From NCBI GenBank assembly GCA_900618795.1, contig UYJD01000012.1, positions 646,855 to 710,854 on the forward strand: DNA of 64,000 bases, read 5' to 3'. This document shows, piece by piece, positions 39,035-50,682 of the stretch. Below the pieces are notes generated by a model. The model made no database searches, had not been told where the DNA came from, and was given only the letters and a program-made list of their open reading frames with translations. Within the stretch, counting starts at the first letter, position 1. The number at the start of each line of letters is the position of its first letter. This stretch comes from Cyanodermella asteris (taxonomy: Eukaryota > Ascomycota > Lecanoromycetes > Ostropales > Stictidaceae). The position numbers were made by a program, and so were the translations under genes.

Positions 39035-40006
39035 ATGCCTTTCACACATCACAGTCACTCGGGCCAGTTTTGCGGTCACGCTGAAAACAGTCTAGAGGAG
39101 GTCCTTCAACATGCCATCTCGGTCGGCATGGAGGTATTCTGCATGACCGAACACATGCCTCGGGGCGACCCGGAAGACCTCTACCCGGAAGAAGTCGCCG
39201 CGGGCGTGACTACAGACCAACTGAAGGCAACATTCGAGAGCTATGTCAAGGAAGCACGCCGTCTTCAGGCCAAATACCGCGATCGCATCCGCGTCCTGGT
39301 AGGAATTGAGACGGAATGGATCCGGCCCGTAACGTGTAACGCCATGATTCAGCAACTCATCACAACTCACGGCTTCGACATCTTGGTCGGCAGCGTACAT
39401 CACGTCCACGGAGTGCCGATTGATTTCTCGGAAGAGCTCTATGAACAAGCTGCGGCGGTGGCTGCGCAGCGGTCCGGGACACAGGCTGGCGAGGCGGAAA
39501 GAGCGCTCGCCGCCGATTATTTTGATTTGCAGTATGACATGTTGACCACGCTGCGGCCGCCGGTCTTGGGCCATTTCGACCTTATCCGGCTGAAAGCCAA
39601 GTTCGAGCAGAGAGGCGAGAGCCTGAAACAGTGGCCCGATGTCTGGGAGAAGGTTAGGCGCAATCTGGCGGCCGTCAGGCAGTACGGCGGCTGTTTGGAG
39701 ATCAACTCGGTGGGTCTGAGAAAGGGGTTGCGTGAGCCTTATCCCGGAGCGGAAATCTGCAAGGAGTTTCTGAACATGGGCGGGGGCTTTGTGCTCTCTG
39801 ATGACAGTCACGGGATCGCTCAGGTCGCGACTTGCTACCCGGCTGCGCTCGAGTTTGTGCAGTCGGCCGGTATAAAGGAGCTGGCCGTGTTCGACATTGT
39901 GGAAGATCCCGTAGACGGCAGATTCAAGGGAGCTGCGAAGCTGTATCGCAGCGTCGATGTGTTGAGGCGAGAGTTGGCGTCGCGGAAACTAGATGAACGA
40001 GAATGA
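39035..40006 (+). CDS. HIS2: histidinol-phosphatase, PHP family
   Basis: A single exon of 323 residues, starting MPFTHHSHSGQFCGHA. This enzyme removes phosphate from L-histidinol phosphate in histidine synthesis. PHP-type metal ligands are visible: HHSHSGQF at the N-terminus, CMTEHMPRG, the VGIETEW strand, VGSVHHVHG, GHFDLIR, and SDDSHG near the end. Length and motif order match fungal His2. In-frame upstream codons from 38993 are open but carry no similarity, so I chose the ATG directly before the metal site. It is cytosolic by inference. Confidence 0.95.
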   Translation: MPFTHHSHSGQFCGHAENSLEEVLQHAISVGMEVFCMTEHMPRGDPEDLYPEEVAAGVTTDQLKATFESYVKEARRLQAKYRDRIRVLVGIETEWIRPVTCNAMIQQLITTHGFDILVGSVHHVHGVPIDFSEELYEQAAAVAAQRSGTQAGEAERALAADYFDLQYDMLTTLRPPVLGHFDLIRLKAKFEQRGESLKQWPDVWEKVRRNLAAVRQYGGCLEINSVGLRKGLREPYPGAEICKEFLNMGGGFVLSDDSHGIAQVATCYPAALEFVQSAGIKELAVFDIVEDPVDGRFKGAAKLYRSVDVLRRELASRKLDERE

Positions 40007-43000
40007 CCCTGCTAATATGCAACGCGTCATCTCCATGGCGGCTGTGATGAATGTTCGATTACATACCTAGTTTCATGAACGACTGCATAGCCGGGGCAGG
40101 GCCTGTGAAAGCCGAGTCACATGTTTACGTGGCGCCCTGCCCACCAGGCAGCCACATTTCCGCTGCTAGCAAGCTTCAAAGTTCGGCTCCAGACAGACGG
40201 TACCTGCGCTATTGTATGTATGTACGGATGATAGTGTGTCCCTGCAGCCGCTTTGATGCACCATGGAGCGTCCGCGCTGGGGTCGGAGAAGCCGTTTCAG
40301 CGTCAAGCATCACAGTAATGACATTGCAACAGGGCTACGTGGTGCTCGGTGGGCAGAGTGAGATTCCTGCGCTTTTTCGTAGGCCAGAGAGGAGATCATA
40401 GCGTGTTGTAGAGGCTGGCAATTAGCTGCCGGGTGACTGAGAGTAACTACCTCCGTGAGTTGCAGTCTCGGCCGAGGACAGTCAAATTTGTTGCCTGCGA
40501 GCCCTGAAATCGTTTATGGAACCAACAAAAATGTTGAGAGTCGAATCGTTCGAACCAACCCAGTTCGACACCGAGGTTTTGGGGAGGGGAGGGGAGTGGG
40601 CTTGTCTCACAAAAGTGCACGAACGCGGAGCATATTCCAAATCAAGCGCCCGATAGCAACGACTCAGAGACGTGCTGGGAAGGGTCGTCGAGAGCAGGGA
40701 TTATGTGTGTTGGATTGTGGAGACGAAGAAGGACGGACGTGGAGGCAAGTAGTGGCGGTGCTTAAAAAGTCTCTCAAGTTTCTGTGGCCCGGCAGTGTCC
40801 AGCTTCCCCTCCACAGTTGCTACATACCGAGGCCGACAATGTACGTGACTCGTGTACATGGGTTTGCACGCGCATCCAAACGTTTGCAAAGCTAATAAAA
40901 TGATTGCTTTTTTTTGTGACTGCACTGAATTCGCGACCCCCGTTGGCTCGGTCCAGTACACATTCCTGATCTTATCTTGTCTTCAAGACTGCTTCACGCG
41001 CTCATTTAGATGAGACGCTTCTGTTTTCGATTTGTATCTCGATTTCAGAATTTGATGAAATCGAGCTCATGGGTGCTATGCATTCAAGCTGTGAATCTCT
41101 GAAACCTAATTGCGTGATGGTGACACGAGATTGTCGCTCAGGCAGAGATTTACCGCGTCTTACGCAATTTGGAATAGCCTATATGGAATGCCGGCCTAGC
41201 TAGATCTGCGCCGCTGTCCACGGTATGATAACGAAGTACTACCTACCTTATTTCGAGCTCGCGAGTCCGGCCGGTGCAGATGATCTCACCTTGCGCCGTC
41301 TGACCGATGTCTTCAGTTGTCATGGTCACCGAGCTCTCCGCACTGGTGGCTTGAGAGGACAAGGAATGGAGTCGAAAGATGCAAAGCACGATTTGCAATG
41401 AATGCCATGTAAAGAACACGATCGTCTCGCATTGGGCGAGGAACAGCCACGCCGCCCGTGCTCAAAGTAAAAGTCAAGGGTGCTGCGAGTATCAGACTGA
41501 CTCCAGGAATCTTGCGTAGAGATATCAACGCAAGCTGGACAGTGGGAACCTTCCGCGTTGTCCCGCCGCGATAATCCATGGCCGGTCCTGGGTGGATACT
41601 GGCATTGATACCTCGCTTCCTTCCTTGATCCATATGCCTGCTCTTGATTTCCTGCCGAGCAGCCCCACCTGGAAACGTCAAGACTGAGATGAGTTCCTGG
41701 ATATTGATGAGCGTCGCCTACGGCGCGCAATGCGGCAGAGTACAGGATCTGCCTCGAGACGATCGACCACCATGGTGCTGGGATGACGCTTCGACGAAGT
41801 CGTGCTCCCCCATCAGCACGTCGAACAGGTTGTCTGTACAGCACGCAGGCCGCCCTCCACACACGGCAGCGCCAGAGTTCCAATGCTCGTGCGTCGTGCA
41901 GATCCGGTATTTTTCCCACCATCCGGCGCAATAACCTTGCGGGCCAGACGACTCGAGGGCCATGATCGTCAACCAAGTAAAAGCTTTTCTAAGCAAATGT
42001 CAAGATGAGAGCAGCGTTTGATCGGCCACAGGGACACTTTCACGGGTTGGGACAAAGTATATGGTGACGGGGAAGCTACTGAGAGGAGCCGGCATTGCAA
42101 GCTCGAGCTCCGCTCGACCGTCCCCTGACCACGTAGCGAGGGTTCGATTCGCACAGAATTTACAAGAACGAGCTACAACAGATCCAGCAAGCGCTCGACT
42201 GTCATGCCTGGGCAAGCGGATTCCGCCTGGTGTTCTGGTGGAGGTGTCTGGACGGTGAGCGTGCCAGGACGTCGTCAGGGGCAGGCACAGCAAGTGTCCG
42301 GAAACAGGTCTGTGAAACGCAGGCATGCAGGCCTTCTTCGAAGCCCTGACTAGCAGCGACCGAGAGCGAATTGGCGTCGACTGTGCCGCCAGAGTGCTGC
42401 ATGAATATAGGGTGCTTACCTCTGAAGCAACGGCGCGCGCACTGCATGTGGAGCTTGAGAATGAATGGGCGTTGAGTCTATCTGGATTCTGGGCAAATCA
42501 TTTCAACCCGCAAATCCGCGCTTGAGCGCCCTTCTCTTGCAAACGTACTATCGACGTCGACCGAGCTGCAGGACGGGCCATGGCCATGGCGCTTGATGAT
42601 CACGAACGTGCGCAGCTCTGTCCATTGCTGCTTCTGCCCTCAAGCTCAACGAGCGTGCCTTGATCCGGCGACTCCTGGCCAAATGGGCCCTTTTCGTGGC
42701 GCCGAATCGACACTCGATGCCAGACTTTCCCCACACCCTCCGGCACAAGCTATCACGCCTGCTGCTGCATAGCTTGAAGCTCCTTTTCATAGACCTTGTC
42801 CGAAGCTAACCTGTGCCCACATGCGAGATAGCTTCAGGTCCGCCCTGGACATCTGTCTAGGCGCTACAAGTACCGCCCTCGTGCCGTCTCGTTGTCCCAG
42901 CCTCCTTCGACTCTGCCTCTGATCACACTCTTGCCATTGCTTCTGCCTGTCTAATCCCTTGTCGTGCTGTGCTCGTCTACACCGGGCTCGCGTGTTTGTA

Positions 43001-43055
43001 TCTGGACCTCGCGACCTTTTTCGTCCTTCCCTGCATTCTATTCGAGCACTCCAAT
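40007..43055. other. 3-kb stretch without a supported gene
   Basis: I find no recognisable domain. Open frames on the minus strand at 41.3-42.0 kb (up to 216 codons) lack splice logic and known motifs. The last 200 bases are a pyrimidine-rich leader for the FKBP gene. Confidence 0.5.
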
Positions 43056-43562
43056 ATGGGCTACGAGCGCAAGGTCATCAGTCCCGGCGACAAGACCACC
43101 TTCCCCAAGAAGGGAGACGAAGTCACAATCGCCTACACGGGAAACATCTACGAGAAGAACATGGGAGCGCAGAACGACTACCGCGGCAAGCAATTCGATA
43201 CCTCCGACGGTCGCGGCGATTTCAAGACACCCATTGGAATTGGCAAGGTCATTCGCGGCTGGGACGAGGGTGTCTTACAAATGAGCCTTGGCGAGAGGGC
43301 CATCTTGACAATAAGCGCGTGAGCATACTGCACAGCCACCGTCTGCTCGGGGGCGCCGATTGCTGACTTGAATTTTCAGAGACTACGTATACGGAGATAG
43401 GTATGCCGCTGTGACCTTTCGTTCGCCGTCATGAAATTGGCGACCGGAGAAGATGTTCGAAACAGCTGACAACTTGATAGGGGCTTCTTCGACCTAATTC
43501 CTCCCAACTCCGCGCTTGTGTTCGAGGTCCACTTATTAGCAATAAACAACAAAACCGCCTGA
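43056..43562 (+). CDS. FPR1: FKBP12-type peptidyl-prolyl isomerase
   Basis: Three exons, 43056-43318, 43380-43400 (21 nt) and 43481-43562, give 121 residues. FKBP12 isomerises Xaa-Pro bonds and binds FK506/rapamycin. Visible signatures are PGDKTTFPKKGDEVTIAYTG, GIGKVIRGWDEGVLQMSLGE and LIPPNSALVFEVHLL. The 21-nt middle exon supplies ADYVYGDR, matching the conserved DYGYG loop (second position changed to Val). Compared with the usual TGRL-x-FDSS, the loop after YTG is longer by roughly ten residues (IYEKNMGAQNDYRGKQFDTS). In-frame upstream ATGs exist near 42969, but the extension does not resemble the family. It is probably cytosolic and nuclear. Confidence 0.92.
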
Positions 43563-44534
43563 GAGGAACGAGATACGATCAAGGCTGGCCGCACGTGACT
43601 GAGAGCGCGAGCCCGGGTATATCGACTTGCACGCCAGGCTCGGAGACTGCGAAGAGAACGGACCAGAGAAACGCATGGCGACGATTTTGACGACCGCCTT
43701 TTTGGCAACATAGAATGACTGACGGCCGGATCACTATTGCCCAGACTTGACTACCCTGAGCGGTACTCTGTTAATGATAATAGCGATGCAACTGCGTATA
43801 GTCGCATATCTAATTCATGCGCCCTCGCCGTATTTCGCGAACAAGTGTATCCCTGTGCAGCCCGCGAAATGCTTGGACGAGGACTTTGAAACCGTCCATT
43901 CTCTGCAGACTGTATTTACCACCAGGGCGCCTTGGGACCTGCAAGCGCTGGTTGTGAAGGTGGCGTTGGCGGATGTCGTTGAGCTTGCCGTGAGGATCAT
44001 TTGGCTTCATCGGCAGTGAGAGATCTACAGGCTAGTTGATCTTAGAAGGTCGACTGCAAGCTACCTACATAGAGACTTTGAATTCAGACCCTGCATAGCA
44101 TTACTTACTGTCATCGACACCACCGTCACTGTCATCGTGTTTCGGCCAGCGTTCTTCAGGCTGTCTGAGACCATTGGGCAATTCACATGGTTCACCCAGC
44201 ATGCAGATATTTAATGCAAGCATGCCCGGGGTCATGAGCGTCTGTACACTTCTCAGGTATAGACAGAGCTTTCTAGTCAACGGGTCCTGTCCCCCGTTTG
44301 TGGTCGCTTAGGGGTGGAGACAGCGCAGCTCACCGAGACTTCAACCACGCCAAACACACGCCGGCAATGCGAACGCAAGACTGGCCACAGCGATACAGAT
44401 CTCGTACCGAAGACGTCGTTCAAACGAGCCGCCCCGCAAAGCTTCTTCTTCTCGCCGCTAATCTGCCACTTTCTACGTAAAACGGGCCTCGATCCCCCAG
44501 GCCTCATTTCGAATGGATCAGCAAAGCCTCCAAG

Positions 44535-44559
44535 NNNNNNNNNNNNNNNNNNNNNNNNN
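44535..44559. other. assembly gap of 25 N
   Basis: A run of 25 N, followed at once by a C run. The true gap size is unknown, and apparent frames across it are meaningless. Confidence 0.98.
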
Positions 44560-46456
44560 CCCCCCCCACGGCGGGGCAGATGAGACAGACCAGCATTGCA
44601 TAATGGCATGTGCAAGACAAAGAAAAAGTACGGGAGGTCGAAGTTCCGTACATCCCCTTACAAGCTCCCACATTTGGGAGACTGCATCTTTCAGGGGGCG
44701 TGTTGGGTTCTCGAGCCGGCGGGATCTTCAGGGATTCGAGTCTGAGTCGAGATCAGCAATGGAGGTGATGGACAGGAGCGGTGATCCCGCGCGGAAAAGC
44801 CGACTTTTGCGCTTCGCAAATACGACGTGTAGCGCTCGTTTGCGTATGGTTTGGATATCGCGCGCTGATGGTATTTGCCATAGACTTGTATTGTCGCTGA
44901 CAGATGATTTCGACGAGGTTTTTGCAGCACTGCATGGTTACACGTCGATGCGCAGAACCTTACCGGCACGAACAGTACTTGCAGACCAACCTCGAAATCT
45001 ACGCATGAGGATAGCTATATATGGAAGCATCGACTAACACTTTGTGAGCGATTAAGTTGCTTGAGAAGTCATGCTGACGAGTCTGAAAGATATGCCCAGA
45101 AAGTTGACCTCTGCGCATCGTACGATTCTTCCTTTGAAGCAGCTCCGTTGTTCCAACTCAGTCGTAGCAGCCTCAGATTGCGCTGGTCAGAAATTACACA
45201 ATCTGTTCCTCGAACCTGAGTGAGATGGTCTCCTGGAGAGCGTCTATGATATTGGTTGAGTAAACCTCGAACCACAAAGATGTGACCTGAAACCATCCCA
45301 TCAGGCATTTCGCCTGCATATGCAACCACGCAACCGCCGGTGTAACCCTCGCTTACTTTGCAGACATCCGACTTACATCGATGCTTCAATAAAATACGGG
45401 TGTGAAGTCTATTTCAATGTCAACGTGAACCCCGTCCCAAAAAGATAAATAGTCGGTTGAAAACAAGGCTCGGCCGCAGTCACCGTTGTCATCACCAAGA
45501 CCTCCAACCGTTGGCTTCACACCGCGTCTGATCTTCGTGCTCCCAAACGCATCGGGCTCGTTCTTCCTCATCGTGCACGACACACGCAAAATATGACGCT
45601 TCGCTACTTCCCAATTTCTGGTCCACGAACGTTGCGGCCGCGCTTCTGCTGATTATTGTTTTATGGCTCAGACGCCCGCGGCTGCTTCCGGTTGTGCTTC
45701 GCAGCAAACGCAGAGTACGACTCGATACCACTGTTTGTGGACGATGCTGTTGCGCTTGATTAGTATAAGCCTGTCAGCTCCGCGCTTGAGATAACATGGC
45801 TTCAGCCGCAGTTGCGATGGACATTGGATGAATCAACGGTTTGCAGCGTTTGATCCTATCCCAAATATGCTCGAAGTTCGATTGGCGTGGAAGACAACGC
45901 TTTGGGTTCCTGGTTTGCTTGCCAGCCTCCACCATCGTTCATTTTGTGTGGACTCCTGATCGACAGATGCTGATGTCGATGTTGTAGTAACCAGTCCAGC
46001 AAGCGCTGCGTCCTCCTGGATGGACGTTCATGCTTACTCCGTGTGGATGGTTCCTGCAGCTGTCAGGCTATCTTTGGCTTCTCACCGCATGCTTACCTGT
46101 CTCACGACTCAATTTGATACTGATGTTTGCATATTATTCATTATAAAATGAGCTCTGTTCAGCCCCACCTTGGTCATGTAACCTGATGAACGAATGTACC
46201 AGACGAGACGCTTGTTGTAGATGAAAACTATGCTCAAGACCTCCCGAATATACCAGATTGGGTCATCATATCCCACCACAATGTTGCAGAGTCTCATCGC
46301 GCTAAGCGCGAAGAAACTGTTGCGTCTCTCCAAGTGCGCTGAGCTCGTTCGAAAACTCCAAGGAAGGCAAAGACTATCGGCGGAGGGGCCTGTGGAGGTC
46401 GGTATCGTGACATCGGAGACCGAAACACCTCGTTGCCGACGCGAGTACTGCAGCTG

Positions 46457-46464
46457 TATATAAG
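46457..46464 (+). promoter_or_regulatory. TATA box, TATATAAG
   Basis: A canonical TATA element about 190 bases before the secreted-protein start, followed by a CT-rich then A-rich leader, as in strongly regulated fungal genes. Confidence 0.6.
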
Positions 46465-46652
46465 TCTTCCCTTTTCCCTCCCCGTTCCTGAGCCCAGCAG
46501 AACAACACAAAGACACAAAACTCATTCAACCCTCCTCCTCTTCTTATTATTTTCAAACAAGCAGTGCTTCGTTTCGAAAAAATTCACTTCAATATCCTAC
46601 AACACTTTTCCAGCTTTACTACACACAATCTTTTCCAACCAAGTCAATCTGC

Positions 46653-47059
46653 ATGAAGCCCTTCGCTATCCTCGCTGCCCTCTTGGCCACCGCCGCCGCC
46701 TCCGACCCCTTTTTCGGTCCCCGTGACGCCGAGGATGGTACCTACGCGGTCTACCGCAACGAAGCCGGCAAGGAGATCCACGAGCGCGTCAGCGGCCCCG
46801 GCTCCGGGGTCGCCCTCGTTCCCGGCGCTCACTACTACACCGTGAGCGGCTCCGCGGTGGCCTACTCCTGCAACATGGGGGGCAAACCAACAGACTTGCA
46901 ATGCCGGGAGACTGTGGCGCAGCGGACCAGTTGGTCACGGATTCGTGCGGAAGATACCAGGCTGGATACGTCACTTACGACGGCAATTTCTCCTACGGCT
47001 ACGATCTGAAGATGGCCGGCTTCTGCGGTACCAGGTGCGGGGACTACGGCGGATGCTGA
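46653..47059 (+). pseudogene. small secreted cysteine-rich protein, frame interrupted
   Basis: An N-terminal signal peptide (MKPFAILAALLATAAAS) is followed by a mature part with AVYRNEAGKEIHERVSGPGS and HYYTVSGSAVAYSCN. Downstream, another frame carries a Cys-rich end, with VTDSCGRYQAGYV and GYDLKMAGFCG, up to a TGA at 47059. The two parts look like one family of small secreted fungal proteins. The reading frame is interrupted once near the middle. The sequence does not say whether this is decay, a sequencing error or unusual splicing. The role is unknown; size and Cys content resemble candidate effectors. A TATA box and a typical leader lie upstream. Confidence 0.6.
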
Positions 47060-47956
47060 GGCGTGCTCGAGTCTCATGTTGCTTGTCTTGTGGGTAGTAC
47101 ACTGATCAAGGGGTGGTAAGTAGCCGAGCTACTTGCTGCGTCCTGAATTCACTCGTCTGTTCTCAATTGCACGTCTATATTTGCTCAACATTCATGTGAA
47201 TGTCCTGAGATTCTGGTCCCAGTGAAGGCCGCGTCTTGTCCTGCAGAGGCAAACGCTGAAATGGACCAGCTGACCACGCAAGATCTTGTCTGTGCAGATG
47301 TGACGGTCCCGACATCGATTGACATGAAGCTGAAAAGTGTATCGCAAATCGAGCAGCTCTTCAGACTTGAAGATGATATATCAAAGATCTGCTCTTAAGT
47401 AGTTGCGACTTTACGCGGTACGGCCAAGTGTGTACTACTGTCCGCAAATCTGTGCAGGTTCGAATTGAGCTGACCAAGCTGCCTCTCAAGCCACACCCGA
47501 TCGCCAGGCAACGGCAACGTCGTTCTGCCAGTTCTCGTGTTAGCAGGGCGTTCAGCACAGGCCCGCCGCAATCGATGACAGCAGCTGTTGCAGGACAGTC
47601 CGTCAGTCAAGACTTACCAGCTCAGTGTTCTGACACTCACGTCGGTGGTTCCGCTGCTCACCAAGGCGAGCGCTGTGTTTCTTCTTACGCGTCTGTTTGG
47701 GCTCGTGCTTTCAGTGGCGGCGGTACTTCCTGCTCGTCTGTGGTGCTGTTCTTGCGCTCCCATACATTGGCGACGGCTCTGGTAGGAGGAACGGTCAAAA
47801 GCGTGGCCTTTGAGCGAGATGGAATGAACAGCGAGCGAGACATGCTGGAATGCGAGAGTGGTGTGCTGGTATCAGCGCAAGCTGAGAAGTTTCGACCCAC
47901 GCAGCTCAGGTTTCATGCCTGGATTTCAGTATTGAAGCTTTCGCAGGCATTCCAGT
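47060..47956. other. intergenic stretch between convergent genes
   Basis: No supported gene. A plus-strand frame at 47428-47964 has no recognisable domain and I treat it as chance. Confidence 0.55.
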
Positions 47957-49816
47957 TCAAATAATGACAATCTGCTTCATCTGAGCCGGATCCACAGTCG
48001 CCGCCTCTCCGTTCATGACACCATGTATGTAGGCTTCTCCAATGAGTTCGAAATTACCCGAGGCAGGAACTTTGCGAAATATGTACGGCACCATCGTACC
48101 ACCCAAAACGTAGACCTGGTCGCCAACGTCCGCATGATCAGGCGCAATCCCGACATAAACGCCTTCGACTTGCATTGGTCTGCGGCCTCTGGCGATCTGC
48201 CACAGTTGGTGGTCATAATCTAAAAGGCTCTTTTCTTGTGGGTTGTCGAGCATATCCTGCGGCTTGGAGTTCTTGACCCATTCACAAACCCGCTGCAGCG
48301 TCTCTGAATCGAGTCTCGGCTTTTGATGACCTTTTCGGATCTTTTGACCGGCGACTGCCGTTGTACACGCGACGCGCAGACGGTTTGACGGATCCCCTGA
48401 GTCATGAGGGGTCAAAGCAAATATCTCATCGAGCCAGCTGTCGTTGCCTGAAAACTCATCTCCCGCCTTGTTTATCGTTCCCAAGCAGACCCCTGCCATC
48501 GTCAAGGAATCTGGCAGTCCGTCAGGTCCATCTCGGATCACAAGCGGTAGACTGCCCGATGCATTGAATTCTGGCTGAAGCACATTCCCGCCAAGACCAT
48601 CTCGAAATCGCTGGCAGAGAAAGGCTTGCGGACTGAGGTTGCCCCAATCCGGGGCCCAACTTGGTAAATTCGGTAGACGACCCATGTCGTTGCAAATCGT
48701 CAAAATCTCTGTATATCCAGCCCGCAAGAGTGCCCTTGCAATGGCGATTAGACTTTCTCGAGATCCCACTGAATAATCAGGCACAATGCCCAGGTGGCCG
48801 GCATCCGCCGCAATGCCGAGCAACGAGTATATCTTGTCTTCTCTTAGCTCAGACTTCGATCTCCGAAACTGACGCAGCAGATACACGAGGGGCATGTGTT
48901 CTCCTGCAGACCCGGCGGCACGGATTTTCAGTATCGTGTTCGCGTTGAACGTACCAAACTCGGGAAAGATTGGCGCACGGAAGTACACCATCGCGTATTC
49001 CTGAAATGCGAGTAAAATGCTAAACACGGTGTGCAATTCACTCTCTTCGACCGTCAAGGTCCCGCACATGAAGTCAACCTTTCTGGCATTGTATACCTCC
49101 TGAACCACCCATGACCGGCGCCAGTAGTCGCGCCGTAAAAGCTTCTCGAGGGCGAACGAGAGACTCTCGTCCCCGAGGGAGCAGAAGGTTCGACCGAAGA
49201 AGGAGAGAATAGCTTGTGTTGTTTCATCGACGGGGACGCCTTTGGAATTCGGACGCGACGTCATCTTGGCTTCTTCCATCTCGAGAGTACGACCAACGTC
49301 GTAAGCATCCAGATATCTATGGATGGCTGAAACATTTTGTGCGTCAGTGATACGAAGCCCAAGACGTTTTGCTTCGCAGGCAATCAAGTGTATCCATCGT
49401 ATGGCCATATCGCTGTCATCGGCAGCAGGTCCGAGCCAGGTGAAGACACGTTGCGCCCGTTGGTAGACTTCCCGCATTCGATTGACCTGCTGAGACTTCT
49501 CCACGGCGTCGTCCTGATTGATACACACTGCGTCAACCCACAGAGGTGTATGCATGCCGCTATTGAGAAACTGGGTGAGTACTGCATTCAAGCTTACCGT
49601 GATGGCCAGCCTGGCTCCATTGACGTTGATATAGCATGGCTTTTCGGTGGCGCCCCAGCAATAGGAAAGAGTACTGTATGCTTGGCGGTCACGGTCCTGA
49701 GGTTTGAATATTTCACATTCAATGTTGGAAGAATCTGCGACGCTCCTAGGAAGGAGGCGAATGAGTCGTATTTCGCCCAGGGAGAGCGGTTCGTATTGAT
49801 AGTCGGCCATGGGCAT
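47957..49816 (-). CDS. HET-domain (heterokaryon incompatibility) protein
   Basis: A single exon of 619 residues. The HET domain lies in the N-terminal third, with its three blocks visible: YSTLSYCWG (to about residue 55), PLWVDAVCINQDD (91-103), and YWRRSWVVQEVYNA further on. The linker between blocks two and three is long. The C-terminal half contains DKIYSLLGIAAD and LPSWAPDW, typical of this family, and ends in a beta-rich region. HET proteins act in non-self recognition and regulated cell death in filamentous fungi. No NACHT, WD40 or ankyrin partner domain is attached. The start could be either of two Mets two residues apart. Confidence 0.93.
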   Translation of the reverse strand: MPMADYQYEPLSLGEIRLIRLLPRSVADSSNIECEIFKPQDRDRQAYSTLSYCWGATEKPCYINVNGARLAITVSLNAVLTQFLNSGMHTPLWVDAVCINQDDAVEKSQQVNRMREVYQRAQRVFTWLGPAADDSDMAIRWIHLIACEAKRLGLRITDAQNVSAIHRYLDAYDVGRTLEMEEAKMTSRPNSKGVPVDETTQAILSFFGRTFCSLGDESLSFALEKLLRRDYWRRSWVVQEVYNARKVDFMCGTLTVEESELHTVFSILLAFQEYAMVYFRAPIFPEFGTFNANTILKIRAAGSAGEHMPLVYLLRQFRRSKSELREDKIYSLLGIAADAGHLGIVPDYSVGSRESLIAIARALLRAGYTEILTICNDMGRLPNLPSWAPDWGNLSPQAFLCQRFRDGLGGNVLQPEFNASGSLPLVIRDGPDGLPDSLTMAGVCLGTINKAGDEFSGNDSWLDEIFALTPHDSGDPSNRLRVACTTAVAGQKIRKGHQKPRLDSETLQRVCEWVKNSKPQDMLDNPQEKSLLDYDHQLWQIARGRRPMQVEGVYVGIAPDHADVGDQVYVLGGTMVPYIFRKVPASGNFELIGEAYIHGVMNGEAATVDPAQMKQIVII

Positions 49817-50342
49817 CTGAGCGAGTCATCTGCAAAGTCGATGCAGGCATAACAAGCTGATATATCGATCAGCCATCACGAGGGGCTGGCTCCAGGCCTC
49901 GTCTCGCATATCTGGTGCCTCATGTCGACTTGGATTCCACAGGCGGTCGAAGATTGGATTGGGCTGACGTGGCGTAATGCCAAATATGGTCAACAAGCTT
50001 GATTGGTCACTGCTAATTTACCTCTGCGAAGGCGTGAGTGTGGCATAGGCACGGCAGAGTCGCATCGTGGAGTTGCCGTAAGCAAGGCTGAGGTGCCTCG
50101 AGGGAGACGAGGCTGGTGACTTTGATGGAGCGGAGTTGGCGGAGTTGCGCTATCAGTGGCGCATGGGCTTGGACGCTAGGCCCGAAGCATCGATGCTTGG
50201 CATCTGCGCACCAAGCACACCCACAGAGCGGCAACAAAAAGTCTCACGACCGCCCGTCAAGCTTCTCTGGCCGCAAAACTTCATCCACGCTTGTTTGCTT
50301 CATTAAAAACATTTGAAATAGTGGTCGATAGAGCAAACAAAA
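49817..50342. other. intergenic stretch
   Basis: Upstream region of the HET gene, down to the end of the tRNA gene. I see no gene. Confidence 0.6.
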
Positions 50343-50446
50343 AGCCTCGCCTGGGGCTCGAACCCAGAATCTCTTGATGACGGTAAATTGGATCACTCTA
50401 GGAGTGATGCTCGTAGTCAAGCGCTTTACCATTGAGCCAACAAGGC
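50343..50446 (-). tRNA. tRNA-Arg (ACG) with a 32-nt intron
   Basis: The mature parts are 50411-50446 and 50343-50378, 72 nt in all. The acceptor stem GCCTTGT pairs with GCGAGGC using G-U pairs. The D stem GCT/AGC, the anticodon stem CTTGA/TCAAG and the T arm CTGGG-TTCGAGC-CCCAG all close. The anticodon loop reads CTACGAA, giving ACG (Arg, CGN codons). The intron (50379-50410) begins one base after the anticodon, the standard place, and contains a small hairpin (ATCACT/AGTGAT). A run of five T follows directly, as expected for polymerase III termination. Confidence 0.9.
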
Positions 50447-50682
50447 TTTTGTCTCAAATAATTGATACGCAAAAAAGTTTCTAATATTATATATAAATGG
50501 CGCAAAGCGGGACGATAGGCTTTAGAATAATTTCCCGCCGTATAACTCAGAGCTGGTCGTGATGGAAAGGCTGATACAGCTCCCGAACGAGCGATAGAAG
50601 AGCTAGACTTCATAGGTGAAGGTCACAATGGATTGACTCTGCGGCTACGCCATGTAACATCTTGGTGCTTCACAGTACATTA

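Larger units (their letters stand above)
43563..46652. other. 3.1-kb stretch without a supported gene
   Basis: Contains a short assembly gap (44535-44559). No frame shows a domain or convincing splicing. The right end is the promoter of the secreted-protein gene. Confidence 0.5.

Noticed and set aside
41326-41976. 216-codon minus-strand frame in the gene-free region
   Set aside because: No recognisable domain or splice structure, and overlapping frames of similar quality exist on both strands.
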